Source: Dendrocalamus latiflorus (lineage: Eukaryota; Streptophyta; Magnoliopsida; Poales; Poaceae). From it: a DNA stretch of 64,000 nucleotides. Below the pieces are notes generated by a model, which did not search any database, had not been told where the DNA came from, and saw only the letters and a list, made by a program, of their open reading frames with translations. The first letter of the stretch is position 1, and each line of letters begins with the position of its first letter. Location: the NCBI GenBank assembly GCA_017311315.1, contig CM029671.1, forward strand, positions 16,738,565 through 16,802,564. The letters are read 5' to 3'. This document shows, piece by piece, positions 22,720 to 33,540 of this stretch. A program made the translations under genes and the position numbers.

Positions 22720-23520
22720 CAAGTATGAAGTGTGTGGGACGGCCCGCCTACGTCAAGGCTTCATCATGCCATCGACGCCAAATTCGAAGGGTGGGGATGG
22801 AGCATGCGCACAACAACTTTGTCTCGCCACCACCATCATTGACTGTGAGTCCGAAGGGTGGGGGACAGTCCACGTGTGCAAGGATTCGTCTCGCCGCTGA
22901 CTTTGTCGACGCTAAGTTTGAAGGGTGGGGGATGGGCCGCGCGTGCAAGTATTCGTCTTGCCGCCATCTTCATTAACTCCAAGTCCTAAGGGTGGCAGAC
23001 GAACCGCACGCGCGAGACTTCGACCCACCTCCGACTTCATCGACGCCAAGTCCCAAGGGTGGCGAACGGACCACGCGCGCAAGGCTTTGACCAGCCATCG
23101 ATTTCGTTGACACCAAGATCAAAGGGTAGACATGCAGCGCGCGCGCCGTAGCTTCGTCTCACAGCTGACTTTGTCAACCTTGAGTCTGAAAGGTGGGGGA
23201 TGAGCCACGCGCACAAGGATTTGTCTCACCACCGACTACGTCGATGCCAAGTCTGAAGGGTGGTTGACGGGCCACGCACGTAAGGATTTGTTTCGCTACC
23301 AAGTTTGAAGGGTGGGGACGTACTGTGCACGCCAACCGCATGCGTCAGAGACTTGTCTCATCGCTGACTTCATCGACGCCAAGTCCGAAGGGTGGAGGAC
23401 AGACCGCGCACGCAAGGCTTCAACCTGTTGTTGAATTTGTCGACACCATGTCCAAAGGGTAGGGGATGGGCCGCGTGCGCAAGGCCTCGCCCTACTGCTG
23501 ACTACGTCAATGGAGCACGC
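22720..23520. repeat. A-type ~70-bp repeat block 2
   Basis: A continuation of the GAAGGGTGGGGG / TCGTCTCGCCGCCGACTTCG units, about 10-11 copies, each diverged from its neighbours. Confidence 0.75.
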
Positions 23521-23599
23521 GCCCAGGTCTTCGGCTCATGCACGATGGACCACACGTGTCGGTCATTGGCCCGTGCGGGATGGCCCACCCCCGACTTTG

Positions 23600-24060
23600 T
23601 CCTCTTTCATCCAACCGCCTTGTGGTCATGGAAGCGTTGTCCGACTGCCTCACGGTCGTGACTTCGTTCGATGTCTCGTGGTCGTGGCTTTGTATAACTG
23701 TCTTACTTTCCATACTTTGTCCAACCTTGTCATGGTCAGGACTTTGTCCGACCACCTTGTGGTCGTACACACTTCATCCGGCCTTGTCGTGATCTATATT
23801 TTTTCCTACCGTATCGCGATCGGGACTTTGTCTAAACACATCGTGGTCGTACATGCTTCGTTCGACAGCCTCACGGTCAGGACTGTCTGATTGCATCACT
23901 ATCATGACTTCATTCGACCGCCTCGCGGTCGACACCTCGTTTGACCGCCTCGTGGTCGCACAAATTTCATCCAACCACATCGTGGTCACACGAATTTCAT
24001 CCAACCACCTCGTGGTCGTCGACACATCCGACCAACTCGCGGTCAAGACTCGCTGCCCTC
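23600..24060. repeat. B-type hairpin repeat block 4
   Basis: About 12 units, including CGACCACCTTGTGGTCG near 23756, which has perfect 7-bp arms around a 3-base loop. It ends just before the unique 3' segment of the LARD-like element. Confidence 0.75.
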
Positions 24061-24591
24061 GTAAGCATCTCCTCGGAGAGATAGCCCCACCCACAACTAC
24101 ACCTCAAAAAATCAACCTCGATGGACCGTCCTCGGCTGGGTCACAGGACTTCGCCGCCCTCCTGATAGGCATTGCCTCGAAGGGGTGGCCTCACACGCAA
24201 CTCCACTGCAACAGCACGACCTCGACGGGGCGCCTTCGGCTGCATTGTGGGACTTCACAGTCCTCGTAGGCATCGCCTCAGAAGACTGACCCGACCTATG
24301 ATTCTGCCCGCATGTGCCACCCACGTTGGGAATATGACCTCGGCAACACGATTGCAGTCTCAGCGTTGGACTTCCTCGCACCCGCCTATGCGGCGCCCAA
24401 GACCGGGCCATGTGAAAGAACATGACACTGGGAGATTTACAATATCCACACCCCCAAGAGCTGGAGGTACCTATTGGATCAGCTCGCCGATCGGGATCTT
24501 CGTACTTGCTGGCAGGGGACGGGGGCTGGGATAGTTGGTTATGTCAGCTCGCCCATCGGGACCTCTGCGCTTGCTGTCGAGGGAGTACTAT

Positions 24592-24819
24592 TGTAGGGGT
24601 GGCCTAACCCCCCGTGACTGATCGTTGCAACTGGCCTAATATGTAATAGGCCCAATAGTATAGAGAAATGTACTAATGTACCCTCACCTTTTGTAATTAT
24701 CAAAGGGGTGTATGAGAAGGAGGATCTACTCATTTTACACACGAGCTCTCTTTCTCCCTCCTGTCTCTAGCTTTCTCTAGCTAATCCTTTCATATACTGT
24801 TTGGTTAGTGGTCACAATA
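24592..24819 (+). repeat. 3' LTR of the LARD-like element (copy A)
   Basis: It begins TGTAGGGGTGGCCTAACCCC and ends CACAATA before GTTTGATAATA. It matches the 5' LTR at 14574 except for a block of about 60 bases and scattered changes. Confidence 0.75.
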
Positions 24820-26015
24820 GTTTGATAATAACATGATGTATTATCCAACATATAGCCCTATTTGGAACATATTTTTTTTTCAAATCTATGTACATTAACA
24901 TGTTTCTTTTTAAAAAAACTAACATATCTCTTGTTAAATTCTTGCGTTTTAAACATGCAGCTAACTTTGTGAAATTACACATCCGTGAACGGTCGGCCAC
25001 AATTTGCTATCGCATTCCCCTAGTCATTAACTCTCTCAAACCTAATAGAGATCTTCAAAAATTAAATGAATTATAGCTAACAAAACTAAAACTAAAAATG
25101 ACCTAAAAATCTCAAGTAATTAATGATATTATAGTGTCTTCCTCCTTTGACAACGCTGAATGGAATCTACGGTGGCAACATTTTGGGAGAAGGGGTTCAA
25201 CGAACAGAACTACAAGTTCTTAATTTGACATTGCAGCAGCGGCTATGACTAATAGGCCTACAATATTTGCTTATCTACAGTCTAGGACAAATGGATAGTT
25301 AAGTAGTACACATATAATATTTGGTAGTCAATACAAGTAGCTGAACACTCCTCAGGTTTGGGGTTTAGGCCCCCTTTTATCGAGGCCCTAGGAGGTCACC
25401 CCAGAGGCCTTGCCCCATGAACGGACTTAGGGCTACAGATAAATTTTAGTATAAACTATACCAAATTCAGTTATATCGATCAAAATCATATACGACTATT
25501 TTTTCTACGTACTGCTACTTGTGAATAGTCCAGAATTTAAAAATTTTAACTAAAAGTTATAAGCCACAACCTAAAAGAACCCACTCTATATATATATGTG
25601 GCCAGTCCTAGCAAATTTTTCACAAGATCATGCGCCCAAGTGAGAGTAGCAAGAATCACAAAATATTCAGAATAATTTCACAATCCTCGTAGGCATCGCC
25701 TCGGAAGACTGACCCGACCTACGATTCTACCCGCATTTGCCACCCACGTTGGGAATATGACCTCAGCGACACGGTTGCAGCCTCAGCGTTGGACTTCCTC
25801 GCACGCGCCTATGCGGTTCTCAAGACAGGGCCACGCGAAAGAACCCAATGCCAGGAGATTTACGGCATCCACACCCCCGAGGGCTGGAGTTACCAATTGG
25901 ATTAGCTCGCCCATCGAGATCTTCGTGCTTGCTGACAAGGGACAGGGGGCTGAGATAGTTGGTTACGTCAGCTCGTCCATCAGAACCTCCATGCTTGCTG
26001 TCAAGGGAGTACTGT

Positions 26016-26242
26016 TGTAGGGGTGGCCCAACCCCCCGTGACTGGGACTTGCAACTTACCAAATATGAAATGGGCCCAATAGTATAGAGGAATGTATTAA
26101 TGTACCCACACCTTTTGTAATTATCAAAGGGGTGTATGAGAAGGGGATCTACACATTTTACACATGAGCTCTCTTTGTCTATCCTGTCTCTGGCTCTCTT
26201 TAGCTAATCCCTTTATATGCTGTTTGGTCAGTAGCCACAATA
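26016..26242 (+). repeat. Third LTR, from the segmental duplication (copy B)
   Basis: TGTAGGGGTGGCCCAACCCC begins here after GGGAGTACTGT. It has the same right junction (CACAATAGTTTGATAATA) as copy A, which shows that it arose by duplication of LTR plus flank and not by a separate insertion. Confidence 0.75.
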
Positions 26243-27109
26243 GTTTGATAATAACATGATGTATTATCCAACATATTTAAGCCTGTTTGGAACATAGAAT
26301 TTTTGTCAAATCCGTGTACATTAACATGTTTCTTTCTTTTAAAAAACTAACATATCTCTTGTTAAATTCTTGCATTCTAAACATGCAGTTAACTTTGTGA
26401 AATTACACATCTGTGAACGGTCGGCCACAATTTGCTATCACATTCCCCTACTCATTAACTCTCTCGAACCTAATAGAAATCTTCAAAAAATAAATGAATT
26501 ACAGCTAACAAAACTGAAACCATAAGCAAACATTGGCTCTCCGTTTGAGCGCATCTATGGTCGAATTTCTGTTTAAGAGTAAATGGGTTAAGAAAATGAC
26601 CTAAAGACCTCAAGTAATTAAAGATATTGCAATGTCTTCCTCCTTTGACAACGCTGAATGGAATCTACAGTGGTAGCATTTTGGGAGAAGGGGTTCAACG
26701 AACAGAACTATGAGTTCTTAATTTGACGTTACAGCAGTGGTATGACTAATGGGCCTACAGTATTTGCTTATCTACAATCTAGGACAAATGGATAATTAAG
26801 TAGTACACATATAATACTTAGTTGTCAATACAAGTAGCTGAACACTCCTAAGGTTTGGGGTTTAGGCCCCTTTTTGTCGAGGGCCTGGGACGTCGCCTTG
26901 GAGGCCCTACCCCATGAACGGACTTAGGGCTACAGATAAATTTTAGTATAAACTATACCAAATTCAGTTATATTGGTTAAATTATATACGACTATTTTCC
27001 TCTACGTACTGTCTTTCGTGAACAGACTAGAATTCAAAATTTTAACTAAAAGTTATAAGTCACAACCTAAAAAAACTCACTCTATATATACGTGGCCAGT
27101 CCTAGGATT

Positions 27110-28018
27110 GTGTACATATATGTATGTTCTTTCGTATTATGTCTGATGATTTTTAGTTGTACTTAATAGATTTAATAAATAGAAACAGTTGGTAAAATAT
27201 GAAGTAAAAATTAATTGAAAAATAAAAAAGATTATATGCACGCACGAGGCTGGCTGGTCTGGTCTGGTCGACCAAGAGCAGCATCAGGGGATGGAAAATG
27301 CGGTCGAAGGAGGAACCATCCCCCACTTTCTGCGTCCCTTTCTCTGTTTGCGTGCGATTCGCCCGGTCGCGCCCTACACGCTTCTGATTCCATCAACTTT
27401 TTCCTCGTACGTCCATAGCTCTGCACATACTACGTGTACCCTTCCTACACTGCATTAATACACGATTACCCATGCACCCTTCCTACCCTGCATTCTTCTT
27501 CTTCTTCTTCTTCTTCTCTTTACAGTTCTGCTGATTTATCATAGTCATCCTTCAGGTTTAATTAGGGACCGACTAAATCAAATCTCGGACGATTATCATA
27601 ATTTTGCCTAGCTAGGTAGCTACGTTAACATCGCAAGCCAGTTTGATCTAGAATCACTCCTGCATTGTACACGGTTAAAATATAAGTGAGTTGTCCATCT
27701 TTTCTTGTTAACTTAAGTTGTTGGATAAACTGGTTGGTGTATAAAATTCAATATGATATTAAAATCTAAAAATCAACTTGAGTTATATACACTAACCAGT
27801 CACGCAAAACTTTTAGTTGATAAAAAATAACAGACAATTCATTTAAACTTTGAGCCACAGAACCAAGGAAAGAGAGTGCCATGCATGTATGGCCGCCACC
27901 CGGCGAGGCCACATGGCGTTCTGGTCCCACCTGTCATGCACGTACTACGTGGGAGGTACATATAACCCATATACGCACTTCATCCTCAGGCCAGGTGTAG
28001 TACCTTGGATTGGAACTC
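27110..28018. other. Intergenic, with (CTT)n microsatellite
   Basis: No gene. A (TTC)n tract lies near 27487-27513. Open frames at 27215-27426 have no domain. Confidence 0.5.
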
Positions 28019-28021
28019 GAA

Positions 28022-28229
28022 GGGGTGTTTGGGACTGCTCCACTCCACGTTTTTTAGTTCCGCTCTATGTTTTTTAGCCAAACAGGTTCAGCTCCACGCA
28101 CTCTGTTCGAGGAAAAAAAGGTGGAGTTGTGAGAGTAACTAAAGGGGTGCTCCACAAACTCTAGGTTTTGTGGAGCTGCTCCACAGTAGAATTCGTGGAG
28201 CAGAATTTGTGAAGCAGTCCTAAACACCC
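28022..28229. mobile_element. MITE with GGGTGTTTGGGACTGC termini
   Basis: The left end GGGGTGTTTGGGACTGCTCC is inverted relative to the right end GAAGCAGTCCTAAACACCC. The interior is rich in CTCCAC/GTGGAG words. GAA (left) and TAA (right) flank it, so a degenerate TAA duplication is possible, which would fit a Tourist-like element. Confidence 0.65.
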
Positions 28230-28349
28230 TAATACATATCTGTACTTCGGGGTAGAAGACAAGCATGTACAACAGCGCGCTGGTCGTTTCGGATGGCTAC
28301 CATTTCCAAACAAGACGACGTTTCTTTTCCACTAGACGCGCCCAAAGCA

Positions 28350-28990
28350 AACCGATACCTTGTACTTCATCTCATTTCGATTTTTAACTTATTATTTATT
28401 TTATACTATAGCAAATTTATTTTACACTATAATTACTGATGGTATTTTTAACGTAATTAAATTTTTTTTAAAAAATAAAAATAGAAAAAACAGGTTAATC
28501 TATATAACATATAGCCGTTTGGTGAGAAGGCGACAAGCACCACCCGTCTACCAGACGGCAGAAACGATATTTTTATCAATACCATCTACATACAATTATT
28601 TTTATAAATATGATATAAAACAGTCCTAAATTAAGTGGCTTTAAATCTAGTATAGTAGAGCTAGAGAGAAGAGAAGCGTGACTCACACGTTCTTTATAAA
28701 ATGCTGGGCTCCTGGCCAGTGCGCAGGCGGGTACTTTAGCCTGCGCGCGTTGGCTTTTTATGCGATGCGGACCACGCGAACCTGACACCGGCCGGATATC
28801 GCGTGGTGGTGCCATTCTCTCCGGGCGGGAGCGACTCCGATGCCGATGCCTTTTGACGCCTTCTTCCGTTTGCGCGCTCGCGACCCGAAAAAGCAAAGCG
28901 CCTTTTGTATTTCCGCGCGCACAAAAAGCTACCAGCTCCTCGTAGCAGTAGCAGCATTGCATGCCTAGCACTACCGTTTCGAGAGACCCT
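28350..28990. other. Intergenic
   Basis: AT-rich to 28640, then ordinary composition. An AT-rich stretch (28360-28500) resembles the core of MITE family M1 but lacks clear ends. The 131-residue minus frame (28576-28971) has no domain. Confidence 0.4.
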
Positions 28991-28994
28991 TATC

Positions 28995-29252
28995 AACTCG
29001 GCTTCGGCTTACTTCTGACTTATTTTTCACTATTCATAAGTTTCGTCTTTTTCTGGACTTTTAGCTTTTTGTTGAGCTTTTTTGCCGGTTCTTTTTTCCG
29101 TATTTGTTTGTATTATACGTAATGATCTAACATATTTTTTTATATTTTTAAATTTTTTTAAATTTAATTATGCTAAATAAGCCTCTGTCTACTACAATAC
29201 TTTTTTCAGTCAGCTACAGTGTTTTCAATCATAAGCCATGACCTTTTCGGCC
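28995..29252 (-). mobile_element. MITE family M1, copy 2
   Basis: The reverse complement of the 57401-57663 copy: CGGCTTACTTCTGACTTATT, TTTTCACTATTCATAAGTTT, GTTGAGCTTTTTTGCCGGTT and a TTTAATTATGCTAAATAAGC stretch in the same order. Ends are approximate. Confidence 0.65.
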
Positions 29253-29388
29253 GAACCGATCACCACCCTGACCAGACCATGCATGCACGCAGACCGGCCG
29301 ACTGGCCCCCTTCACTTCGTTTCTATCTCTCTTTCTTTGGCTCACACATGCTTTGTTTCCCATTAACATGGACCGTAGCATAATCTAA

Positions 29389-29613
29389 GGCCTCATTTGG
29401 CACGGCTCCACTTCACAAGTGGAGCTGTTTTTTTTTGACTTCACAAGTGGAGCCGGGTGAAGCTACTTTTTCAGCTCCTTGGGTGGAGCTACTTTTGTCT
29501 CAGCAGGTTTTAAGGAACTCCTTGGGTGGAGCTATTTTGTTTTACCCCGTTTGGCACAAAACAGCTCCAAACAGCTCGAAGGAGCTGGTGGTGGAGCTGT
29601 GCCAAACGGGGCC
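29389..29613. mobile_element. Tourist-type MITE (PIF/Harbinger), 225 bp
   Basis: Terminal inverted repeats GGCCTCATTTGGCACGGCTC and GAGCTGTGCCAAACGGGGCC, with TAA duplicated on both sides (29386-29388 and 29614-29616). The interior is made of CTTCACAAGTGGAGC and CCTTGGGTGGAGCTA direct repeats. No coding capacity. Confidence 0.85.
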
Positions 29614-29794
29614 TAAATGGTGTGGCACTCTACGTGTGTCTCTGGTCGATAACCAGCGTTTTATTTTCAGCACCAATGAATTAGATGGGTTATTTGTGTG
29701 AATTTTTTACCGTGATTTTCCGGGATTTAAATCCGTGACATATGTGGGTCGGGTTGTAAGCCTCATAATTACTACGTTGCCTAATTGTTCCTAA

Positions 29795-29989
29795 GGCCAG
29801 TCTCAGTGGGGGTTTCATGAAGTTTCATGGACATTAAATACGCTGACATGGCACTGTATTGATGAAGAGAGAGATGATAAAAGTTTCATAGGAGTAGAGA
29901 GAGTTTCATGGGGATGAAACTCTTCTGCACTGTTTCCAAAATATGGGTGTGTGGGAAACTGGGACATGAAACCTCCACTGAGACTGGTC
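29795..29989. mobile_element. Tourist-type MITE, 195 bp
   Basis: Terminal inverted repeats GGCCAGTCTCAGTGGGGGTT and AACCTCCACTGAGACTGGTC, with TAA on both sides (29792-29794 and 29990-29992). The interior has repeated GTTTCATGG words. Confidence 0.88.
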
Positions 29990-30109
29990 TAAGCCTCATA
30001 ATTACTACATTGGCTAGCTAATTCTTCGTACGCGTGTCGTTTTTGGTGTGGATCAGCGGTGATCGATCGGCCGGTCCCTTGCAACACTGTGCTTGATTCG
30101 CGTGGGTTG

Positions 30110-30353
30110 TGTTAGGAAACTGGCCCCGCAGGCCAGAGTCCTAATAGAATTGGGCACCCCACCGTAGACTATAAATAGGGACCTAGACCCCCCTCATTAT
30201 GTACACCTAATGAATCTAAAGCAATAAAGAAAGATCAGGAGTTCTCTCTACCTCTCTGTGTTCAATCTATTATTCTGTGATTCTGTGATTGATTCGTTCT
30301 TGTTTGAAGCAGAGGAATCGCTCGGACTGGTCTCCAGCGTCGGTTCCTCAACA
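30110..30353 (+). repeat. 5' LTR of the Copia element
   Basis: It begins TGTTAGGAAACTGG and ends CCTCAACA. A TATA box TATAAATA lies at 30170-30177 and AATAAA at 30223-30228, so U3, R and U5 are compact. Confidence 0.93.
30170..30177 (+). promoter_or_regulatory. Copia LTR TATA box
   Basis: GACTATAAATAGGGAC within U3; the same sequence occurs in the 3' LTR near 37259. Confidence 0.75.
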
Positions 30354-30469
30354 CGTTATCAGCACGACTTCGCTCTGGTGAATGAGGTAATCATCGAAGC
30401 ACAGATTGAATTTTTCTAGATCGCTTTTGAATCTGTATTTTCTTTTCGCGTTCTAGATTGAAATTCTAC

Positions 30470-30670
30470 GGTGCAAATCCGCCCTAATCTACCGCGAGCA
30501 GACTTGAAGTCGCCGGCACAATGCCGATCGGTAGATTGTGAAACGGGGTAGATGTTGATTGCGCTGTAGAACGATGCAAATCCGCCCTAAATCTACCGCG
30601 AGCAGATCTGAAATCGCCGGCACAATGTCGATCGGTAGATTATGAAACGGGGTAGATGTTGATTGCATCT
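30470..30670. repeat. ~105-bp tandem duplication in the Copia leader
   Basis: Two copies of a unit running from GCAAATCCGCCCTAA through ATCTACCGCGAGCAGA, CGCCGGCACAATG and GATCGGTAGATT to GGGGTAGATGTTGATTGC. The copies differ at a few positions. Confidence 0.85.
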
Positions 30671-30789
30671 AGATTGGAAAACGAAAAATACTTGCATGAG
30701 TTCTGTTTAATTCTGCAAGATCATTGTGCAAAGATAGAAATTATCATCTTCTCTCTTCGGTTCTGCATAACCATAGCACAGAAAATATA

Positions 30790-31735
30790 CACACAACACA
30801 GATGCCGACTGGCCGCCACCGCCGCCGCCGCGCCTGTATGCGCGCCACCGGCCAGAAGCCGGCCGGAGTGCACATGACCGCCTGTGCCATCGCACGGCAG
30901 ACGCCCCCGCACGGGCTACTGGTGCGGTTTTCCGCCGTCGTCAATCCCGCACGGGTCGCCACCGACCCGGCCGGAAGCCGCCGCCGCCGACCATCTTGGC
31001 ACCACCGGCCCAGTCACGCCCGCACGCGTGTTCGCCGTGCCGCCAATCAGTGCCAACGCGCCCGCACGCACACTCCTGGCGCCGCCGGCCGGCCCGAAGC
31101 CGGCTCCTTCCCCATGTGCGCCTGCCGCCCGAACGCGCTCGCCGGCCCCGCCGCCATTCGCCATACTCCGGCCCCGCCTCCCTCACCGGCCCGCATGCCC
31201 GGCTGCCCCATATGGCGCCACATCTTCGCCGCACAAGGAGACGCGCCCAAAGCGCCATGCGCGCCGCCACTCGAGCTGTGTGTCGCCGGCCACTTGAAGT
31301 GCGCCGCCCTGCTTTGCCACACCGCCCCGCATGCGCCCGGCTCCGGCCGGCGATGCCGCTCCCGCGCCGCCGCACGGTGCTTGGCCGCTTCCGCGCCGCC
31401 GCACGGCGCTTGGCCTTCTCCCGCGCCGCCGCACGGCGCTTGGCCTTCTCCCACGCCGCCGCACGGCGCCCGGCCTCCTCCAGCCCGCCGCGCGCCCATG
31501 CTCGCTCCGGCCCGAGCTGCGCACCACCCCGGTCGCCCGAAAGAAAGCCGGCCCCGCGCGGCCGCCGCTCGCCACCGTCCGCTTCACCGCCGGCCCAGCA
31601 CGGCCGCCGCTCGCAGCCGTCCGCCCGCCGCCATGCTCCGGCCCCGCCGCGCCCGTGCTACCGCCCGACGCCGGTCTCCCGCGCGCCGCCACCCGTGTGA
31701 ACAGGGGTAGGGTTTCCCTACCCCTGCCTTCCTCT
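30790..31735. other. GC-rich block inside the Copia leader, possible captured sequence
   Basis: About 950 bases, far more GC-rich than the rest of the element. It is open in several frames on both strands (e.g. 30724-31710 plus, 328 residues; 31183-31884 minus) with Pro/Ala/Arg-rich text and no domain. A unit of about 30 bases (CCGCCGCACGGCGCTTGGCC) is repeated three to four times at 31370-31480. It may be a captured host exon or locally expanded repeat; nothing in it proves translation. Confidence 0.5.
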
Positions 31736-32396
31736 TGAACCGCCAAGCGGGCCACCAGGCCGATTGGGCCAAGACATAACGGGCCAGACGGGAAAAAGAA
31801 AAAGGGGGGCAAATGGGCCGAGCAGGAAAAAGAAAAAGAAGGGGGTGGGCTGGCGCCGGAAAGTTTACAGAGAAGCCCCTTCATTCCATGGCAATTACCG
31901 AAAAGGCCCTAAAATTGCATATGAGTCCTGAATTTTGCAAAAAAAAGGCTTCGTAGTTCCGAAAATTGCGAATAAGCCCTTAAACTTACGAGTGGGTCCA
32001 GAATTTTGCAGAAAGCCCCTCGGTCAATCAGGAAATAGCGTAAATTTTTCTCTGAACTGAAAATTTGCGTATAAACCCTCTGGAATTGCAGAATTCGCTG
32101 AAATTTTATATTTTAGCATAAAAGGGCCTCGGGAATCCAAATTTTGAATTATTTTTAGCATCTGAAGCTTATTTATTTATTTATGCCATTATTATTCTCT
32201 GTATTTTCTGTATTTATTTACTGTTTTGGTTAATTGTAATTACTGAAAATTGCTTTTAATCTCTGAAATTAGCAGTAAAATTTATAGAAAATGCATAGAA
32301 AATTCTGAAACATTGCGAGAACCTTTTGTACCATTTATTTACCCGCAGTGAATTATTCCGTGCATGTCTACCAGCAGTAGACTTATACACATTTAG

Positions 32397-33261
32397 ATGA
32401 CTAGCATCACGAACTGGGAGTTCGAGGAGCTGGCCCAGCATGGCCAAAACTATCTGACGTAGGCATCCGATGTCGAGATTGGGCTTGGAGCCAGGAAGCT
32501 CCGCGCTGCTATTGGGATTAGCGAACTGAATGACGCTCAACCCAAACCAGAGGAGAATGATCAGGCATTTCATTTTCTCAGGCACCACCTCTGCCTCACT
32601 CTCAAGAATGAGTACATGGTAAAGAAAAGCGCGTTAGCACTCTGGATCGCACTCAAGAAGCGGTTTGAGAGGCTAAAGTACACCATTCTTTCTCAAGCAA
32701 AGTAAGAATGGATCAGACTGAGGTTTGCCAACTTTAAGACGGTCAGGGAAAACAATTCTGCCTTGCACAGGATTTGTACCCCAATACAGGAAATTGAGAA
32801 AATCCTTCCACCCCAATGCAATATAATCCGCACGCAATTATCGTCAAGACGGCTATGAGGAATATGCCGAATTGATTGATATGATGCAAATTGCGGAAGC
32901 TCAGGACGAAGTTCTCCGTAAGAACTAAGTCACTCAGCCATCTGGTAGCTCCACTGGCCGTGAAGCCAACGTCGGGAGCAACAAGGTGCGAAAGCCCTTG
33001 ATAGAGAAAGGGGGAAGCAAGGATAATACCGTAGCCCAGAAAGGCGAATCAGATGCTCCACGAGAGAATAAGGCTAACAAGCCAAAGCGGGATGGTAAAG
33101 GGCAACATGAAGCCCACCCTGCATCGGCAGAGGGGGAGAGTTCTAAGCAGCTGCCTGCACCAATGGAGGTTGAAACCATCACGACAGCAGCACCCCCTCT
33201 CGACCTAGAAGCAGCCACCGCTATAATTTCTCTTGAAGAGAACGTCACCCCCGAGAAATAG
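32397..33261 (+). pseudogene. Copia gag remnant
   Basis: A Copia gag (UBN2/DUF4219-like) reading frame begins at the ATG at 32397 (WEFEELAQHGQNYL). A TAG interrupts it at a position where the family usually has Trp. The following text (LRAAIGISELNDAQPK, then ALWIALKKRFERL) fits the family, with more stops and frameshifts to about 32930. The last part (32986-33261) is a Lys/Glu/Ser-rich tail that stays open. No zinc knuckle is seen. Not translatable as one protein. Confidence 0.75.
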
Positions 33262-33540
33262 CAGAAGAAGTCTAGTGCACTGAATGCATTTCGACTTTAA
33301 TTGTCATTTATTTTGTGTGGAAGAATGTGTTAGAATTTGCATGGATGGTACTTAAGAATTGTTATTTTCTCGTGATGGTTGGATGATATTTGATGAATTC
33401 ATTCATTTATTCAGTTTATGATGGCATGATATGTTCTGATATTGGAGTATTTTATCTATGTGTTGATTGTATTCTCATGCATGTTAATAAAATACCCTAT
33501 ATTAGAACAAGTGTAGCGCCCTATAAATGAAGTGTGCTTA

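Larger units (their letters stand above)
14574..24819 (+). mobile_element. Non-coding LTR retroelement (LARD-like) with inserted Copia
   Basis: The 5' LTR (14574-14858) begins TGTAGGGGTGG and ends CACAACA. The 3' LTR (24592-24819) begins TGTAGGGGTGGCCTAACCCC and ends CACAATA, after a purine-rich GAGGGAGTACTAT tract. GTTTG follows the 3' LTR and also occurs three bases before the 5' LTR start (14566-14570), so the target duplication is only approximate. The interior has no pol genes of its own. It holds about 130 bases of leader, a minus-strand SIRE-type Copia fragment, then about 4.5 kb of tandem arrays. This fits a large non-autonomous derivative needing proteins from elsewhere. Confidence 0.7.
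24255..27107. repeat. Tandem segmental duplication (~1.4 kb x 2)
   Basis: Copy A (24255-25612) and copy B (25678-27107) share the same order: the CCTCGTAGGCATCGCCTC segment of the LARD 3' end, the purine tract GGGAGTACT, the LTR beginning TGTAGGGGTGGCC, and then about 850 bp of flank from GTTTGATAATAACATGATG to CGTGGCCAGTCCTAG. Copy B has an extra segment of about 90 bp near 26530-26600. About 65 bp of unrelated sequence (25613-25677) separates the copies. Confidence 0.85.

Noticed and set aside
30724..31710. 328-residue open frame
   Set aside because: Explained by high GC content in the Copia leader; the opposite strand is equally open. Kept only as a possible captured block.
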